From positions 124,001 through 188,000 of the forward strand of contig NZ_VOGO01000007.1 of NCBI RefSeq assembly GCF_007923355.1: a DNA stretch of 64,000 bases, in the 5' to 3' direction. This stretch comes from Falsiphaeobacter marinintestinus (GTDB lineage: Bacteria > Pseudomonadota > Alphaproteobacteria > Rhodobacterales > Rhodobacteraceae). Made by a program: the position numbers and the translations under genes. Below are positions 30,896 through 39,706 of the stretch, piece after piece. The notes under the pieces were generated by a model that was not told the DNA's origin, ran no database searches, and worked only from the letters and a program-made list of their open reading frames with translations. Positions within the stretch are counted from its first letter, which is position 1; every line of letters starts with the position of its first letter.

Positions 30896-33466
30896 TTAAC
30901 TCTGGTCACAAAGGGCAGATCGGGTTTGCGCCCAAATCGCTGTAGTTTCAGATGCTTGGGCGTGTACTTCTTGAAAATCTCTGGATTTTGCAGCCGTCTG
31001 GTACGCCAATAACGCTTGGCGAAAGGCATCGGCGCCGAACACAGCCGCACTGCCGGCGGCTTTGTGGCAGTCGCTGGAAAGTGAGTCATATTCATCAGCC
31101 TGAACTGACCCCAACCGACCCACAAGCGCATCACCTTCGTTCAGAAACCGCTTCAGAAGGTCAAAATACCCGTCTTCACCCAGACTGGCGCGCATGTCGG
31201 CAAGTTGATCCAGCTCCAGGATCCTGACGTTTGGCTTGGGCGCAGAGGGGGGCGTCTTTCCGGTCTTTAGCGACGCAAGCGTGCTGCGCAGGCCTTTCAG
31301 GGTCAATGGTTTGCTCAGAAAGGCGTCCATTCCGGCCTCAGAGTATCGGGCCTGATCCTGCGGCAGGACATTTGCCGACAATGCGATGATCGGAGATTTG
31401 GATGATGGACCATCACCGCGGCGAATTTGCCGCGTGGCTTCCAAGCCGTCCATCACAGGCATCGAAATATCCATCAAGATCAGATCGAAGTGCGATCGGG
31501 CCGCCGCCTGTACTCCGGATTTCCCGTCCATGGTACAGGTCACTTGGTGGCCGTCGCGTTCCAACATGTTTTGTGCCACTTGCCGGTTGATCTCATTGTC
31601 TTCGACAATCAAAACGTTCAAGGCCTTTGGCCCAGATCCGGTGTTGATCAGCGTTTGTCGCGTCTGTGGAGCGTCGGCCAAGTCCATCGGCAAGCGCACC
31701 CAGAACGTACTGCCCGTGCCAAGAATACTCTCAACCCCGATTTCCCCGCCCATGGCCTGAACCAACCGGCGCGAGATGCCCAGACCCAACCCGGTGCCGC
31801 TGGTGACGCGCCCGAAAGACACATCGCTGGTCTGGAAATCTTCGAACACATGCTCAAGGGTGTCTTCTGCAATGCCAATACCTGTGTCACTTACCCTGAA
31901 TTCGAAAAGGTCTGGCGACGCGATGTCAGAAGTTGATGGGGCAAGCGCTTCGATTTCGATCAGGATGCGCCCGTTTTCAGTAAACTTGATGGCGTTTCCG
32001 ATCAGGTTCAGCAGGATCTGGGTCAAACGTGTGGTATCCGTCATCACCCAATCCACCGGCGTGCCAACCCACCGCCATTCGATTACCGAGCCGTGAGTTT
32101 CGGCGATGCTGCGTTGCCCGTCGATCAGATCTTGCAAGAGGTCGCCAAGGTTCGCAGGCTCTTGCGTCATCGCCAGCTTTCCGGCTTCGAGCCGTGAAAG
32201 GTCCAAAACGGCATCGACGTGACTGATGAGGATGCTGCCGGAAATGTCCATATTGCGCACGAATTCGGCTTGCTGCGCGGTCAATTCGGTGTCCTGAAGC
32301 AGCGACAGGTTGCCCAAAAGACCGTTCAGAGGCGTGCGGATTTCGTGGCTCATCACGGTCAGGAAATCGGCCTTGGCCTTTTCTCCGGCCAGGGCATGGT
32401 CGCGGGCTTCGACAAGGTCACTCTGCGACTGGAGCCGTTCAGAAATGTCGCGTACAAATCCGATGAAAATCTCATGTCGCCCGTCAAAGGCTGACTGCAG
32501 CGCCAGTTCGATGGGAAAGCTGGACTGGTCTGCGCGCAAGGCGTCCATCTGGACACGACCCTTACCGGTCACGCGGCGCTCACCGCCTGTACGTATGCGC
32601 AGCATGCCAGCCTCATGGGCGTCGCGCAGGTGATCGGGGACGAACAATGTCCCGACCGACTGGCCGCGGACCTGGTCTTGTGAATACCCGAATATATCCT
32701 CGGCCGCAGCGTTGAATTCCTGCACATTGCCTTGCGTGTCGGTCACGATCACCCCGTCCAGGGATGTCGACAGGATCGTGTTCATGCGCTCGTTCGCCTG
32801 CGCCAGTTCAAGGCTTTTGGTTTCGGTATTCCGATACATCATGAACAGGAACACGCTGAGTGTCGCCAGTGCCAGGAACAGAAAACCCGCGACCTGCGCC
32901 AGCCCGCCCAATGTATCGGCGACTTCAGTGCGGCGCAGATCGGTCTGGGCTGCAAAGAAAGACAGCCCCGAAATCGACAGAGTCCGAACCGCTTGCCGAA
33001 GGGGGCGTGCCTGATCGCGAATTCGCGGCAGGCTGGCGGACAATTCAGTATCCGGGCCATCGATCAGGGGCAGGGCGAAGGTTAGAAACGAGCGGATTTC
33101 GGTCAGGGACGGCGTGAAGTCTCGGTGCGTTGAAAGCTGCTCAAAAACCCGAGAGTGGGTTAGCGTTTCGATCCGGCTGTAGAAGATGTCATACCGCAGG
33201 CGGATTTCGTCAAGATCAGGTTCGCCGCTGGTGTCCTGCAGGGCCAACGCGTTCAGGAACACGAGGTATTCGACCTCGATCTGGGGTAGGGTCCATTGCA
33301 CGTTGTCCGATGTCGCGGTCTCTAACTCGCGCATGTCGTTTATCGTTTGGCGGGCAAATGAGACGGCGATGAAGATAATGAAGGTGACGCACAAGGTCAC
33401 CAGCAGGCCCAGAAGGATGTCACTGCGTCCGCGCGGCGCCTGCCAGTTCCATGGTCCTTTCAAGGG
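30896..33466 (-). CDS. hybrid sensor histidine kinase with PAS, receiver and Hpt domains
   Basis: A phosphorelay kinase of about 856 residues in the inner membrane. Two membrane helices (about 16-38 and 185-207) flank a periplasmic helical sensor of about 145 residues. Then come a PAS domain (STSLDGVIVTDTQGNVQEFN), HisKA (LTVMSHEIRTPLNGLLGN), HATPase (LLNLIGNAIKFTENG, DTGIGIAED, GTGLGLGIS), a receiver domain (LIVEDNEINRQVAQ, LILMDISMPVMDGLEA) and a C-terminal Hpt domain (DCHKAAGSAAVFGADAF). The start is not ATG: I prefer TTG at 33466 after GAGGTGTGCCCC over TTG at 33487. It follows the exported molybdopterin-fold protein in one operon and faces the divergent response regulator. Confidence 0.92.
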   Translation of the reverse strand, partial: PLKGPWNWQAPRGRSDILLGLLVTLCVTFIIFIAVSFARQTINDMRELETATSDNVQWTLPQIEVEYLVFLNALALQDTSGEPDLDEIRLRYDIFYSRIETLTHSRVFEQLSTHRDFTPSLTEIRSFLTFALPLIDGPDTELSASLPRIRDQARPLRQAVRTLSISGLSFFAAQTDLRRTEVADTLGGLAQVAGFLFLALATLSVFLFMMYRNTETKSLELAQANERMNTILSTSLDGVIVTDTQGNVQEFNAAAEDIFGYSQDQVRGQSVGTLFVPDHLRDAHEAGMLRIRTGGERRVTGKGRVQMDALRADQSSFPIELALQSAFDGRHEIFIGFVRDISERLQSQSDLVEARDHALAGEKAKADFLTVMSHEIRTPLNGLLGNLSLLQDTELTAQQAEFVRNMDISGSILISHVDAVLDLSRLEAGKLAMTQEPANLGDLLQDLIDGQRSIAETHGSVIEWRWVGTPVDWVMTDTTRLTQILLNLIGNAIKFTENGRILIEIEALAPSTSDIASPDLFEFRVSDTGIGIAEDTLEHVFEDFQTSDVSFGRVTSGTGLGLGISRRLVQAMGGEIGVESILGTGSTFWVRLPMDLADAPQTRQTLINTGSGPKALNVLIVEDNEINRQVAQNMLERDGHQVTCTMDGKSGVQAAARSHFDLILMDISMPVMDGLEATRQIRRGDGPSSKSPIIALSANVLPQDQARYSEAGMDAFLSKPLTLKGLRSTLASLKTGKTPPSAPKPNVRILELDQLADMRASLGEDGYFDLLKRFLNEGDALVGRLGSVQADEYDSLSSDCHKAAGSAAVFGADAFRQALLAYQTAAKSRDFQEVHAQASETTAIWAQTRSALCDQS

Positions 33467-33509
33467 GCACACCTCGGCGCATGGCAAATTGTCGTGTCTT
33501 GGGGCGATC

Positions 33510-34034
33510 TTATTTGACGGCTTCGATCCTGTCGAGTTGCCAGATGCTGCGTGAATAGGTCACTTCTGTTTGGTACTTTTCGTCCCGGTCATAAGGGTAG
33601 ACGATCCAAAGTGGTCCCTTATCCCGGCGGGCCATCTGTTCGCCATTCATATGGTGGGCGATGATAGGTGCGTCGGGTTCCACATCAGCCACCGGAATTT
33701 CGATGATATAGTCGTTCACGGCGGTCGCCTTGAGCGTTCCAGAGGTCACGCCCAATGTGTCCAGCAGGGCAGACAGCGGAACACCCGTGAACGTGACGGG
33801 GCCGTCGGTCCAGATCGTGTTGGTTTCGAATTCTATCCGACCCAACGCGTCCAGCATCGCCAGATCGAACTGAGCAGTATCGCCGACATTAGTTTTCTGG
33901 ATTTGACCGGATACGGTTAACAAAATTTTACCCTGGGGGGTTGGCAGCAAATCCCCACCTGCTGCCGGTCCCCCCAGGGCCAGGATGATCCCGAAGAATG
34001 CGATCTTAGCATGTCGCCGGGTCCTCTGGATCAT
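33510..34034 (-). CDS. exported molybdopterin-binding-fold protein without cysteine
   Basis: A 174-residue protein with a signal peptide (TRRHAKIAFFGIILALGG, then PAAGG). The mature part resembles the oxidoreductase molybdopterin-binding (sulfite-oxidase) fold: ILLTVSGQI, TWTDGPVTFTGVPLSALLD (here preceded by TNTI), LKATAVNDYIIEIPV, GPLWIVYPYDRD. It contains no cysteine at all, so the molybdenum-ligating Cys of true enzymes is missing; a binding or sensing role is more likely. Its stop lies 43 bases before the preferred kinase start, and the position in an operon with a membrane kinase suggests it delivers a periplasmic signal. Confidence 0.72.
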   Translation of the reverse strand: MIQRTRRHAKIAFFGIILALGGPAAGGDLLPTPQGKILLTVSGQIQKTNVGDTAQFDLAMLDALGRIEFETNTIWTDGPVTFTGVPLSALLDTLGVTSGTLKATAVNDYIIEIPVADVEPDAPIIAHHMNGEQMARRDKGPLWIVYPYDRDEKYQTEVTYSRSIWQLDRIEAVK

Positions 34035-34087
34035 AGTTGTGTCCGTGAGTAATTGTTGTTTTATTGATCTCATTATTTGCATGTTTG

Positions 34088-34140
34088 GCATTCGTTTGCA
34101 TTCGTTCATATGGATATGAACCTATCCGATCGGATAGGTT
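34088..34140. promoter_or_regulatory. nested palindromes between the divergent kinase operon and response regulator
   Basis: Three signals are stacked: a direct repeat GCATTCGTT (34088-34096 and 34098-34106, period 10), an inverted repeat GTTCATAT-GG-ATATGAAC (34104-34121) and a perfect 22-bp palindrome at 34119-34140 with half-site AACCTATCCGA. The last two share three bases. They lie between ATG 34034 and GTG 34319, and fit operator sites for a dimeric regulator. Confidence 0.6.
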
Positions 34141-34318
34141 TGTTACATGTGTTGCGCTTTGAGTCTGCCCGGAAAAACTGCTGGGCGAGACGATGTGCCC
34201 GCTAGACGGGCGTGGGTACGGTCGCCAAAAGGAGTTGTCGTCCGGCATGGCGGGCCTATGTGGTGATTCGAGAATGGGGGTCAGTCTTGATCAGATGGGC
34301 CCTGAAAGGGAAATCCGG

Positions 34319-34936
34319 GTGAAAATACTGATCGCAGATGATCATGATCTGGTTCGGGACGCTCTGGTGGCTTTTGTCGAAGCCTCGGGCGAGATCACGG
34401 CCAGCGTCGCGTCCGATCTGGAAACGGCATTTGAGGTCATGGGCCGTGAAGGCCCATTTGATCTGGTCCTGCTTGATTTCAATATGCCGGGGATGAACGG
34501 GTTGAGGGGGCTGGAACGCGCGCTGGCGGTTCCCGAGGCACCACCTGTGGCGCTGATTTCGGGTGAAGCGACGCGCGAGATTGCCGAAAAGGCCCTAGAT
34601 GTCGGAGCCGCCGGGTTCGTGCCGAAAACCCTGCCAGCGAAATCGCTGGTGAATGCGATCCGGTTCATGGCTATGGGAGAGCAATATGCGCCCGCCGACT
34701 TTATGTCAGCCGAACCGTCGGCACCTACGCACCCGCTGGCCAGAAAACTGACGCGGCGCGAAATGCAGGTTCTGCGTGGATTGACCGAAGGCAAGTCGAA
34801 CAAAGAGATCGCACGCGAACTGGATTTGGCGGAACCGACCGTCAAGCTGCACGTGAAGACGTTGTATCGGAAGTTCGAGGTCGGCAACCGCACGCAAGCG
34901 GCGATGGTTGCACGCGAAGCCGGATTGTTCTGTTAA
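34319..34936 (+). CDS. LuxR/NarL-family response regulator
   Basis: A 205-residue regulator with an N-terminal receiver domain (VKILIADDHDLVRDALV; phospho-acceptor Asp in LVLLDFNMPGMNG near residue 53; PKTLPAKSL switch Lys region) and a C-terminal LuxR helix-turn-helix (LTRREMQVLRGLTEGKSNKE, then LAEPTVKLHVKTLYRKF). GTG at 34319 is chosen because the receiver domain begins there and AAAGGGAAATCC precedes it; upstream extension would add about 42 unlikely residues. It is divergent from the hybrid kinase operon and is its most likely output partner through the Hpt domain. Confidence 0.92.
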   Translation: MKILIADDHDLVRDALVAFVEASGEITASVASDLETAFEVMGREGPFDLVLLDFNMPGMNGLRGLERALAVPEAPPVALISGEATREIAEKALDVGAAGFVPKTLPAKSLVNAIRFMAMGEQYAPADFMSAEPSAPTHPLARKLTRREMQVLRGLTEGKSNKEIARELDLAEPTVKLHVKTLYRKFEVGNRTQAAMVAREAGLFC

Positions 34937-34950
34937 AAGGTCGGGTGATC

Positions 34951-35003
34951 GCCGGGGTTCGGCAGGCGTCCCACCCACCCGCCCCCGCCCGCCGAACCCC
35001 GGC
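34951..35003. terminator. long inverted repeat between convergent genes (bidirectional terminator or repeat unit)
   Basis: A perfect 13-bp inverted repeat, GCCGGGGTTCGGC at 34951-34963 and GCCGAACCCCGGC at 34991-35003, encloses a 27-base loop rich in CCCACCC. It lies 14 bases after the response regulator stop, between two convergent genes. A second smaller hairpin (CGCCCGTTCCGGGCG region near 35057) follows before pepF ends. The design resembles repetitive extragenic palindromes. Confidence 0.6.
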
Positions 35004-35117
35004 TTTAGCCGAGGGCTGGGCGCACAATGTGCTGAGGGCAGAGACATGCGCCACGCGCCCGTTCCGGGCGTGCGACAGAGGGCGCGAAGTGATCTTAGGC
35101 CTGCCGGTCTGGCCGCA

Positions 35118-36950
35118 TCACTCCTCCATTGCTTCCAGTTCGTCGATAAAGCCCGAGATCATGCTAAGGCCTTTGTCCCAGAACGTCGGGTCAGAGGCAT
35201 CAAGGCCAAAGGGCGCCAGGAGGTCTTTGTGATGCTTTGATCCGCCGGCTTTCAGCATGTCGAAATACTTGTCCTCAAACCCCTCGGCACCGGACGCATA
35301 GACCGAGTACAGGGCGTTCACCAAGCCGTCGCCGAACGCATAGGCATAAACGTAGAATGGCGAGTGGACGAAATGCGGGATGTAGGCCCAGAAGGTTTCA
35401 TACCCGTCCATGAAATCGAATGCCGGTCCAAGGCTTTCGGCCTGAACGCTCATCCACAGGGCGTTAATGTCGTCTGGGGTCAGTTCACCGCCTCGACGCG
35501 CGGCATGGAGCTTGCATTCAAAGTCATAGAACGCGATCTGGCGGACCACCGTGTTGATCATGTCTTCGACTTTGCCGGCCAGCAGCACTTTTCGCTGGGT
35601 CTGGTCTTTGGCGTTATCAAGCATGGTGCGGAAGGTCAGCATCTCGCCAAACACCGAGGCCGTTTCGGCAAGGGTCAGCGGGGTCGAGGATAGCATTTCG
35701 CCCTGACCGGCGGCCAGAACCTGATGCACACCGTGCCCCAGTTCATGCGCCAGTGTCATCACATCGCGCGGTTTGCCCAAGTAGTTCAGCATCACGTAAG
35801 GATGCACATCCGTGACGGTGGGATGGGCAAAAGCGCCGGGGGCTTTGCCGGGTTTGACGCCTGCATCGATCCAGCCTTTGCGGAAAAACGGCTCGGCAAT
35901 CTCGGCCATGCGCGGATCAAAGGCCGCATAAGCATCCATCACGGTTTTTTCGGCAGTGTCCCAATCAACGATGCGGGTGTCTTCAATCGGCAGGGGGGCG
36001 TTGCGGTCCCAGACCTGCATCCGGTCCAGCCCCAACCACTTACGTTTGAGTTCGTAGTACCGATGGCTGAGTTTGGGGTAAGCGGCCACAACCGATGTAC
36101 GCAGGGCTTCGACGACCTCGGGTTCGACATCGTTTGACAGGTGGCGGCCGGTCTGGGCGGTCGGCATGCCACGCCAGCGGTCGACAATTTCCTTTTCCTT
36201 GGCTTGGGTATTGTGGACCCGGGCGAAGGTTTTGACATTGTCGGAAAACACGCGGGCCAGCTCGTGGGCGGCCGCTTCGCGCGTTGCGCGGTCCTGTTCG
36301 GTCAACAGGTTCAGCGTGCCTTCGATGTTCAGCTCTTCGTCGTCAACGGTAAAGGTCAGCCCGGCAATGGTTTCGTCAAACAGCTTTTCCCAAGCATCGC
36401 CGACAACTCCCAGATCGTGCAGGAATTTTTCCAGTTCGTCGCTTAACTGATAGGGTTTCATCGCGCGGATGCGATCGAATACGGGTTTATACCGCGCCAA
36501 TTCGATGTTTTCGGACAGCAAAGCGGTCAGGCGGTCATCATCGATTCTGTTCAGTTCCAGCGTGAAGAAGACCAGCGGTGTGGTGAAGTTGGTGACCTTT
36601 TCCTGGCAATCGGACAGAAACTTGGCCCGCTCGGCGTCTGTGGTCGTCTGGTAATAGCGCAGACCCGCGAAGGACATGATGCGGCCCGCAATCTGACTGA
36701 TCTTTTCGTCGCGCAGGACGCAGGTCAGCAAGCCATCGGCGTCCAGATCGGCCAGCTGACCTTCGTAGTCACGAGCGAATTCGGCGCAGGATTGTTCGAG
36801 CCAGTCCAGATCTCGTTTGAGTTCGACCGCATCTTCGCTGGTGTAGAGATCGCTGAGATCCCACTCCGGCAGATTGCCCAACGGAGCGGCGCCCGTGTCA
36901 GATACATCTTTGCGCAAAGCAAAGGGCAGGTCAGTTGGGAATGCGGCCAT
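35118..36950 (-). CDS. pepF: M3 family oligoendopeptidase F
   Basis: A 610-residue cytoplasmic zinc metallopeptidase that cleaves short peptides. The active-site motif HELGHGVHQ lies near residue 400 with the third ligand region SVFGEMLTFRTML downstream (Glu). The N-terminal part (PEWDLSDLYTSEDAVELKRD) and AFDPRMAEIAEPFFRKGWID are typical of the PepF/M3 clade; length is standard for the 600-residue branch. It is monocistronic, converging with the response regulator on the 3' side. Confidence 0.95.
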   Translation of the reverse strand: MAAFPTDLPFALRKDVSDTGAAPLGNLPEWDLSDLYTSEDAVELKRDLDWLEQSCAEFARDYEGQLADLDADGLLTCVLRDEKISQIAGRIMSFAGLRYYQTTTDAERAKFLSDCQEKVTNFTTPLVFFTLELNRIDDDRLTALLSENIELARYKPVFDRIRAMKPYQLSDELEKFLHDLGVVGDAWEKLFDETIAGLTFTVDDEELNIEGTLNLLTEQDRATREAAAHELARVFSDNVKTFARVHNTQAKEKEIVDRWRGMPTAQTGRHLSNDVEPEVVEALRTSVVAAYPKLSHRYYELKRKWLGLDRMQVWDRNAPLPIEDTRIVDWDTAEKTVMDAYAAFDPRMAEIAEPFFRKGWIDAGVKPGKAPGAFAHPTVTDVHPYVMLNYLGKPRDVMTLAHELGHGVHQVLAAGQGEMLSSTPLTLAETASVFGEMLTFRTMLDNAKDQTQRKVLLAGKVEDMINTVVRQIAFYDFECKLHAARRGGELTPDDINALWMSVQAESLGPAFDFMDGYETFWAYIPHFVHSPFYVYAYAFGDGLVNALYSVYASGAEGFEDKYFDMLKAGGSKHHKDLLAPFGLDASDPTFWDKGLSMISGFIDELEAMEE

Positions 36951-37041
36951 GGGTGCGCAACCTTTTGTCTATTTTTGGTTGAGTAGCAGATAGGAACATC
37001 GCAGGCAGCAGCGCAACCCTTGGGCTGCAACTTTTGCGCAA

Positions 37042-38307
37042 TCAGCAGCCTTGCTGGCGTTCCAGGGCTTTCAGGCGGTTGACCTCGTTTCGTTCGGACG
37101 AGGTCAGCGGCACATCGCCTGCAGCCAGGCCGGGGATGCAGGGCAGGTGGTCGAATGCAGCTTTGCCACGGGCAGATTTAAAGCAATAGCCATGGGCGGC
37201 GAAGATGCTGTTGCGGGCATACCAGAGGTCCTCACAGGTCATGCGGGGCGGCGGCGGAGGTGTTTCGACGGCCTGTCGTGTGCTTGGATTGGTGCCGACC
37301 CGGCAGCAATATATCCAGCGGGAATGGGCCCAGCCTGACTGTCCGTTGGGCGTGGTCACGTTCATCCATGACCCGGACTGGCTCAGCACCTGCAGCGGCG
37401 TGTTTTCGGTCATTTTTGCCAGCAACGTCGAATTTGAAGACGCACCATTGCGCAGGGCAAGGAAGCCATCGCCATATGGATCAAGGCCACCGACATAGTA
37501 GGGAAAGTTCTGCAGCGGGTCAGATTTACGAATTGCCGGGGTTTGGATTTGCGGTGTTTCCTGGCGCTGGTCGGATGGGCCAAGGAACACTTGCCGCAGC
37601 AGGGCAGAGTTTTCCCAAGGCACCTGGGTGTCATTGGTCGACCCCATCACATCGCCTCGAACCGCGCGCATAAGCGCGTGGATGTCCGCGCCCGGTGTCG
37701 AGATATGGCGCAGAAGCGCTTGGGTGAACGGGCTGTTGCGACCAGTGCCATCGGCGGCGACATTGCCCGGTTCGGTTGCAAACGCGATGAAAGATCCGAC
37801 CCCGGCCTCCATCTTCATCAAGCCGCGGCTGGGTGCCGTTGACCGGCTGGCGCTGTCGCGCACAAACGGGTTGTTGCGGCAGGCGTCCAGAATGATGATG
37901 CGGGTATCGGCGGCATTTTCCAGCGTCCGCAGGATCGACTGCAAGCGGATCGAGCTGTCGGTCAGCGATGCCTCGCTGCCCGGTCGCGCATCGACGGGCA
38001 GAATGTAATTGTCACTGCCCAGCTGCATCCCGTGACCGGCGAAATAGAACAGCGCCGTGTCTTCATAGCTGACCGCACGGCTGAATTGCTGAACCAAGCC
38101 CAGCGATTGTTCGCGGGTCAGATCGATGCCTTCGTACACCTGAAACCCCATGTCGCGCAGTTTGTTGGCCATATCGCGGGCATCGGTGGCGGCGTTTTTG
38201 AGCGGCGTTTCGTATTGATAGGCACCGTTGCCCAGAACCAGCGCAAACCGCTCGGCCCATGCGGGCGCGGCCATAACGAAGATCACAAAGGCAAGTAAGA
38301 AGCGCAT
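37042..38307 (-). CDS. exported caspase-fold (C14) protein with SH3-like and YARHG domains
   Basis: A 421-residue protein with a signal peptide (RFLLAFVIFVMAAPAWA). Residues 19-255 are a caspase-like p20/p10 domain with the catalytic His92 in LFYFAGHGMQLG and Cys143 in IIILDACRNNPF. Residues 290-345 form an SH3-like domain (LALRNGASSNSTLLAKM, VLSQSGSWMNVTTPNG, GWAHSRWIYCC). After a proline-rich linker, a YARHG domain (DLWYARNSIFAAHGYCF) ends the protein. Bacterial caspase-fold enzymes cleave after basic or acidic residues; the export signal places this one in the periplasm or outer envelope. It lies just downstream of a close paralogue on the same strand. Confidence 0.88.
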   Translation of the reverse strand: MRFLLAFVIFVMAAPAWAERFALVLGNGAYQYETPLKNAATDARDMANKLRDMGFQVYEGIDLTREQSLGLVQQFSRAVSYEDTALFYFAGHGMQLGSDNYILPVDARPGSEASLTDSSIRLQSILRTLENAADTRIIILDACRNNPFVRDSASRSTAPSRGLMKMEAGVGSFIAFATEPGNVAADGTGRNSPFTQALLRHISTPGADIHALMRAVRGDVMGSTNDTQVPWENSALLRQVFLGPSDQRQETPQIQTPAIRKSDPLQNFPYYVGGLDPYGDGFLALRNGASSNSTLLAKMTENTPLQVLSQSGSWMNVTTPNGQSGWAHSRWIYCCRVGTNPSTRQAVETPPPPPRMTCEDLWYARNSIFAAHGYCFKSARGKAAFDHLPCIPGLAAGDVPLTSSERNEVNRLKALERQQGC

Positions 38308-38390
38308 GGCAGTGCACTTTTCATTGGGGAAAACCGAAGGTTAGCTTAGCGAATTCAAGCTATGCCGCAAGGTTGGTGACCGGGCCTGCG

Positions 38391-39641
38391 TCAATCGAAC
38401 CCCAGCCCTGACAGGGCCGTATCGTCGTAATGCGTGCCTGCATAGGTGCTCAGGATCTCCATCTGGATCCAGTACTGACCGGTGAATCCGGGCAGGGCAA
38501 AGGCCTGCCACCCAGCCTGATCGCCTAGCGTCAGAGTGCTTTGAGCGCCTGTAGACCCTGTTATTCTTAGGTCACGGATGCGGGCATTGCGGGTAAACGT
38601 GCGGTCAGATTTGGCATATCCGTTCATCAGGTACAGTGTGCCCACATCGCGGTTGCCGGCAAAGTCAAAGCTGAGCCGTTGGCCTTCGCCTTTGCCGGAC
38701 ACCCCTTCGACCCAGGCCGTTTCCGGATTGTCATCAAAAAGGTTGGCCGGGCCATATTTGTTTCCCGATTGCGGATCCAGCACGCTATCGACGCAGAATC
38801 GGACCTCGCCCCCGTTATACTCGCCTTCCAGACAGGTCTCGCCGGATGCGGTCGGACGCGGCATGTGGCGCTTGGCGGGGGCAGCCGTTGCGGGTTGGTT
38901 CAACGGCACTCCGGCCAGAAACACCTCATCAATCAAAGACGAGTTTTCCCACGGGATTTGTGTGCCGTTCGACACATCGCGTACGTCTGACCGAACCGCG
39001 CGCATTACGGCGTGAATGTTGGCCCCCGGCTGATCGATGTGCCGCAGCAGCGCCTCGGTAAACGGACTGTTGCGCCCACTGCCATCGGCGGCGACGTTGC
39101 CGGGTTCGGTCGAGAACGCAATGAACGATCCCACCCCGGCCTCCATCCGCATCAAGCCACGGCTTTGCGTCGTGGCGCGGTTGGAGCTGTCGCGCAGGAA
39201 CGGATTATTGCGGCAGGCATCCAGAATGACAATCCGCGTATCGGCCCCGTTTTCCATGGTTTTCAGGATGGATTGCAGGCGGATCGCAGACTGCGTCAGG
39301 TCCGCCTCTTTGCCCGGAACAGCATCTACTGGCAGAATGTAATTGTCGCTGCCCAGTTGCATCCCGTGCCCGGCAAAATAGAACAGCGCCGTGTCGTCCG
39401 TGTCGATGGCGCGGCTGAATTCCTGAACCAGACGCAAACTGTCCTGCCGGGTTTGATCAATGCCTTCAAACACGGAAAAGCCCATGTCCCGCAGCTTGGC
39501 TGCAAAATCGCGGGCGTCATTTGATGCGTTGCGTAGCGGGTTTTCGTACTGATACGCGCTGTTTCCGATCACCAGCGCAACACGGTCAGCCCATGCCGGC
39601 AGGGCAAGGAACAGGCAGATTAGAACGGGCCACAGACGCAT
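38391..39641 (-). CDS. exported caspase-fold (C14) protein with glycan-binding-like C-terminal domain
   Basis: A 416-residue protein, paralogue of the next gene downstream. A signal peptide (RLWPVLICLFLALPAWA) is followed by a caspase domain colinear with its neighbour, again with His92 (LFYFAGHGMQLG) and Cys143 (IVILDACRNNPF). After residue 270 it differs completely: CLEGEYNGGEVRFCVDSV, ASNLFDDNPETAWVEG-type (here GPANLFDDNPETAWVEG) and GQRLSFDFAGNRDVGTLYL fit a discoidin/NADase-type glycan-binding fold. The ATG at 39641 starts the signal peptide. The two genes are 83 bases apart and may be cotranscribed. Confidence 0.87.
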   Translation of the reverse strand: MRLWPVLICLFLALPAWADRVALVIGNSAYQYENPLRNASNDARDFAAKLRDMGFSVFEGIDQTRQDSLRLVQEFSRAIDTDDTALFYFAGHGMQLGSDNYILPVDAVPGKEADLTQSAIRLQSILKTMENGADTRIVILDACRNNPFLRDSSNRATTQSRGLMRMEAGVGSFIAFSTEPGNVAADGSGRNSPFTEALLRHIDQPGANIHAVMRAVRSDVRDVSNGTQIPWENSSLIDEVFLAGVPLNQPATAAPAKRHMPRPTASGETCLEGEYNGGEVRFCVDSVLDPQSGNKYGPANLFDDNPETAWVEGVSGKGEGQRLSFDFAGNRDVGTLYLMNGYAKSDRTFTRNARIRDLRITGSTGAQSTLTLGDQAGWQAFALPGFTGQYWIQMEILSTYAGTHYDDTALSGLGFD

Positions 39642-39706
39642 TGACAGACACTCCCGGGCTGAGATGCCCGTGAACTGTAGCAAAGCCAGAGCGTTCAGAA
39701 AAGCCG

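Noticed and set aside
32800-33100. Possible separate gene in the sensor region opposite the histidine kinase
   Set aside because: Frames there are short and antisense to an intact membrane-sensor segment.
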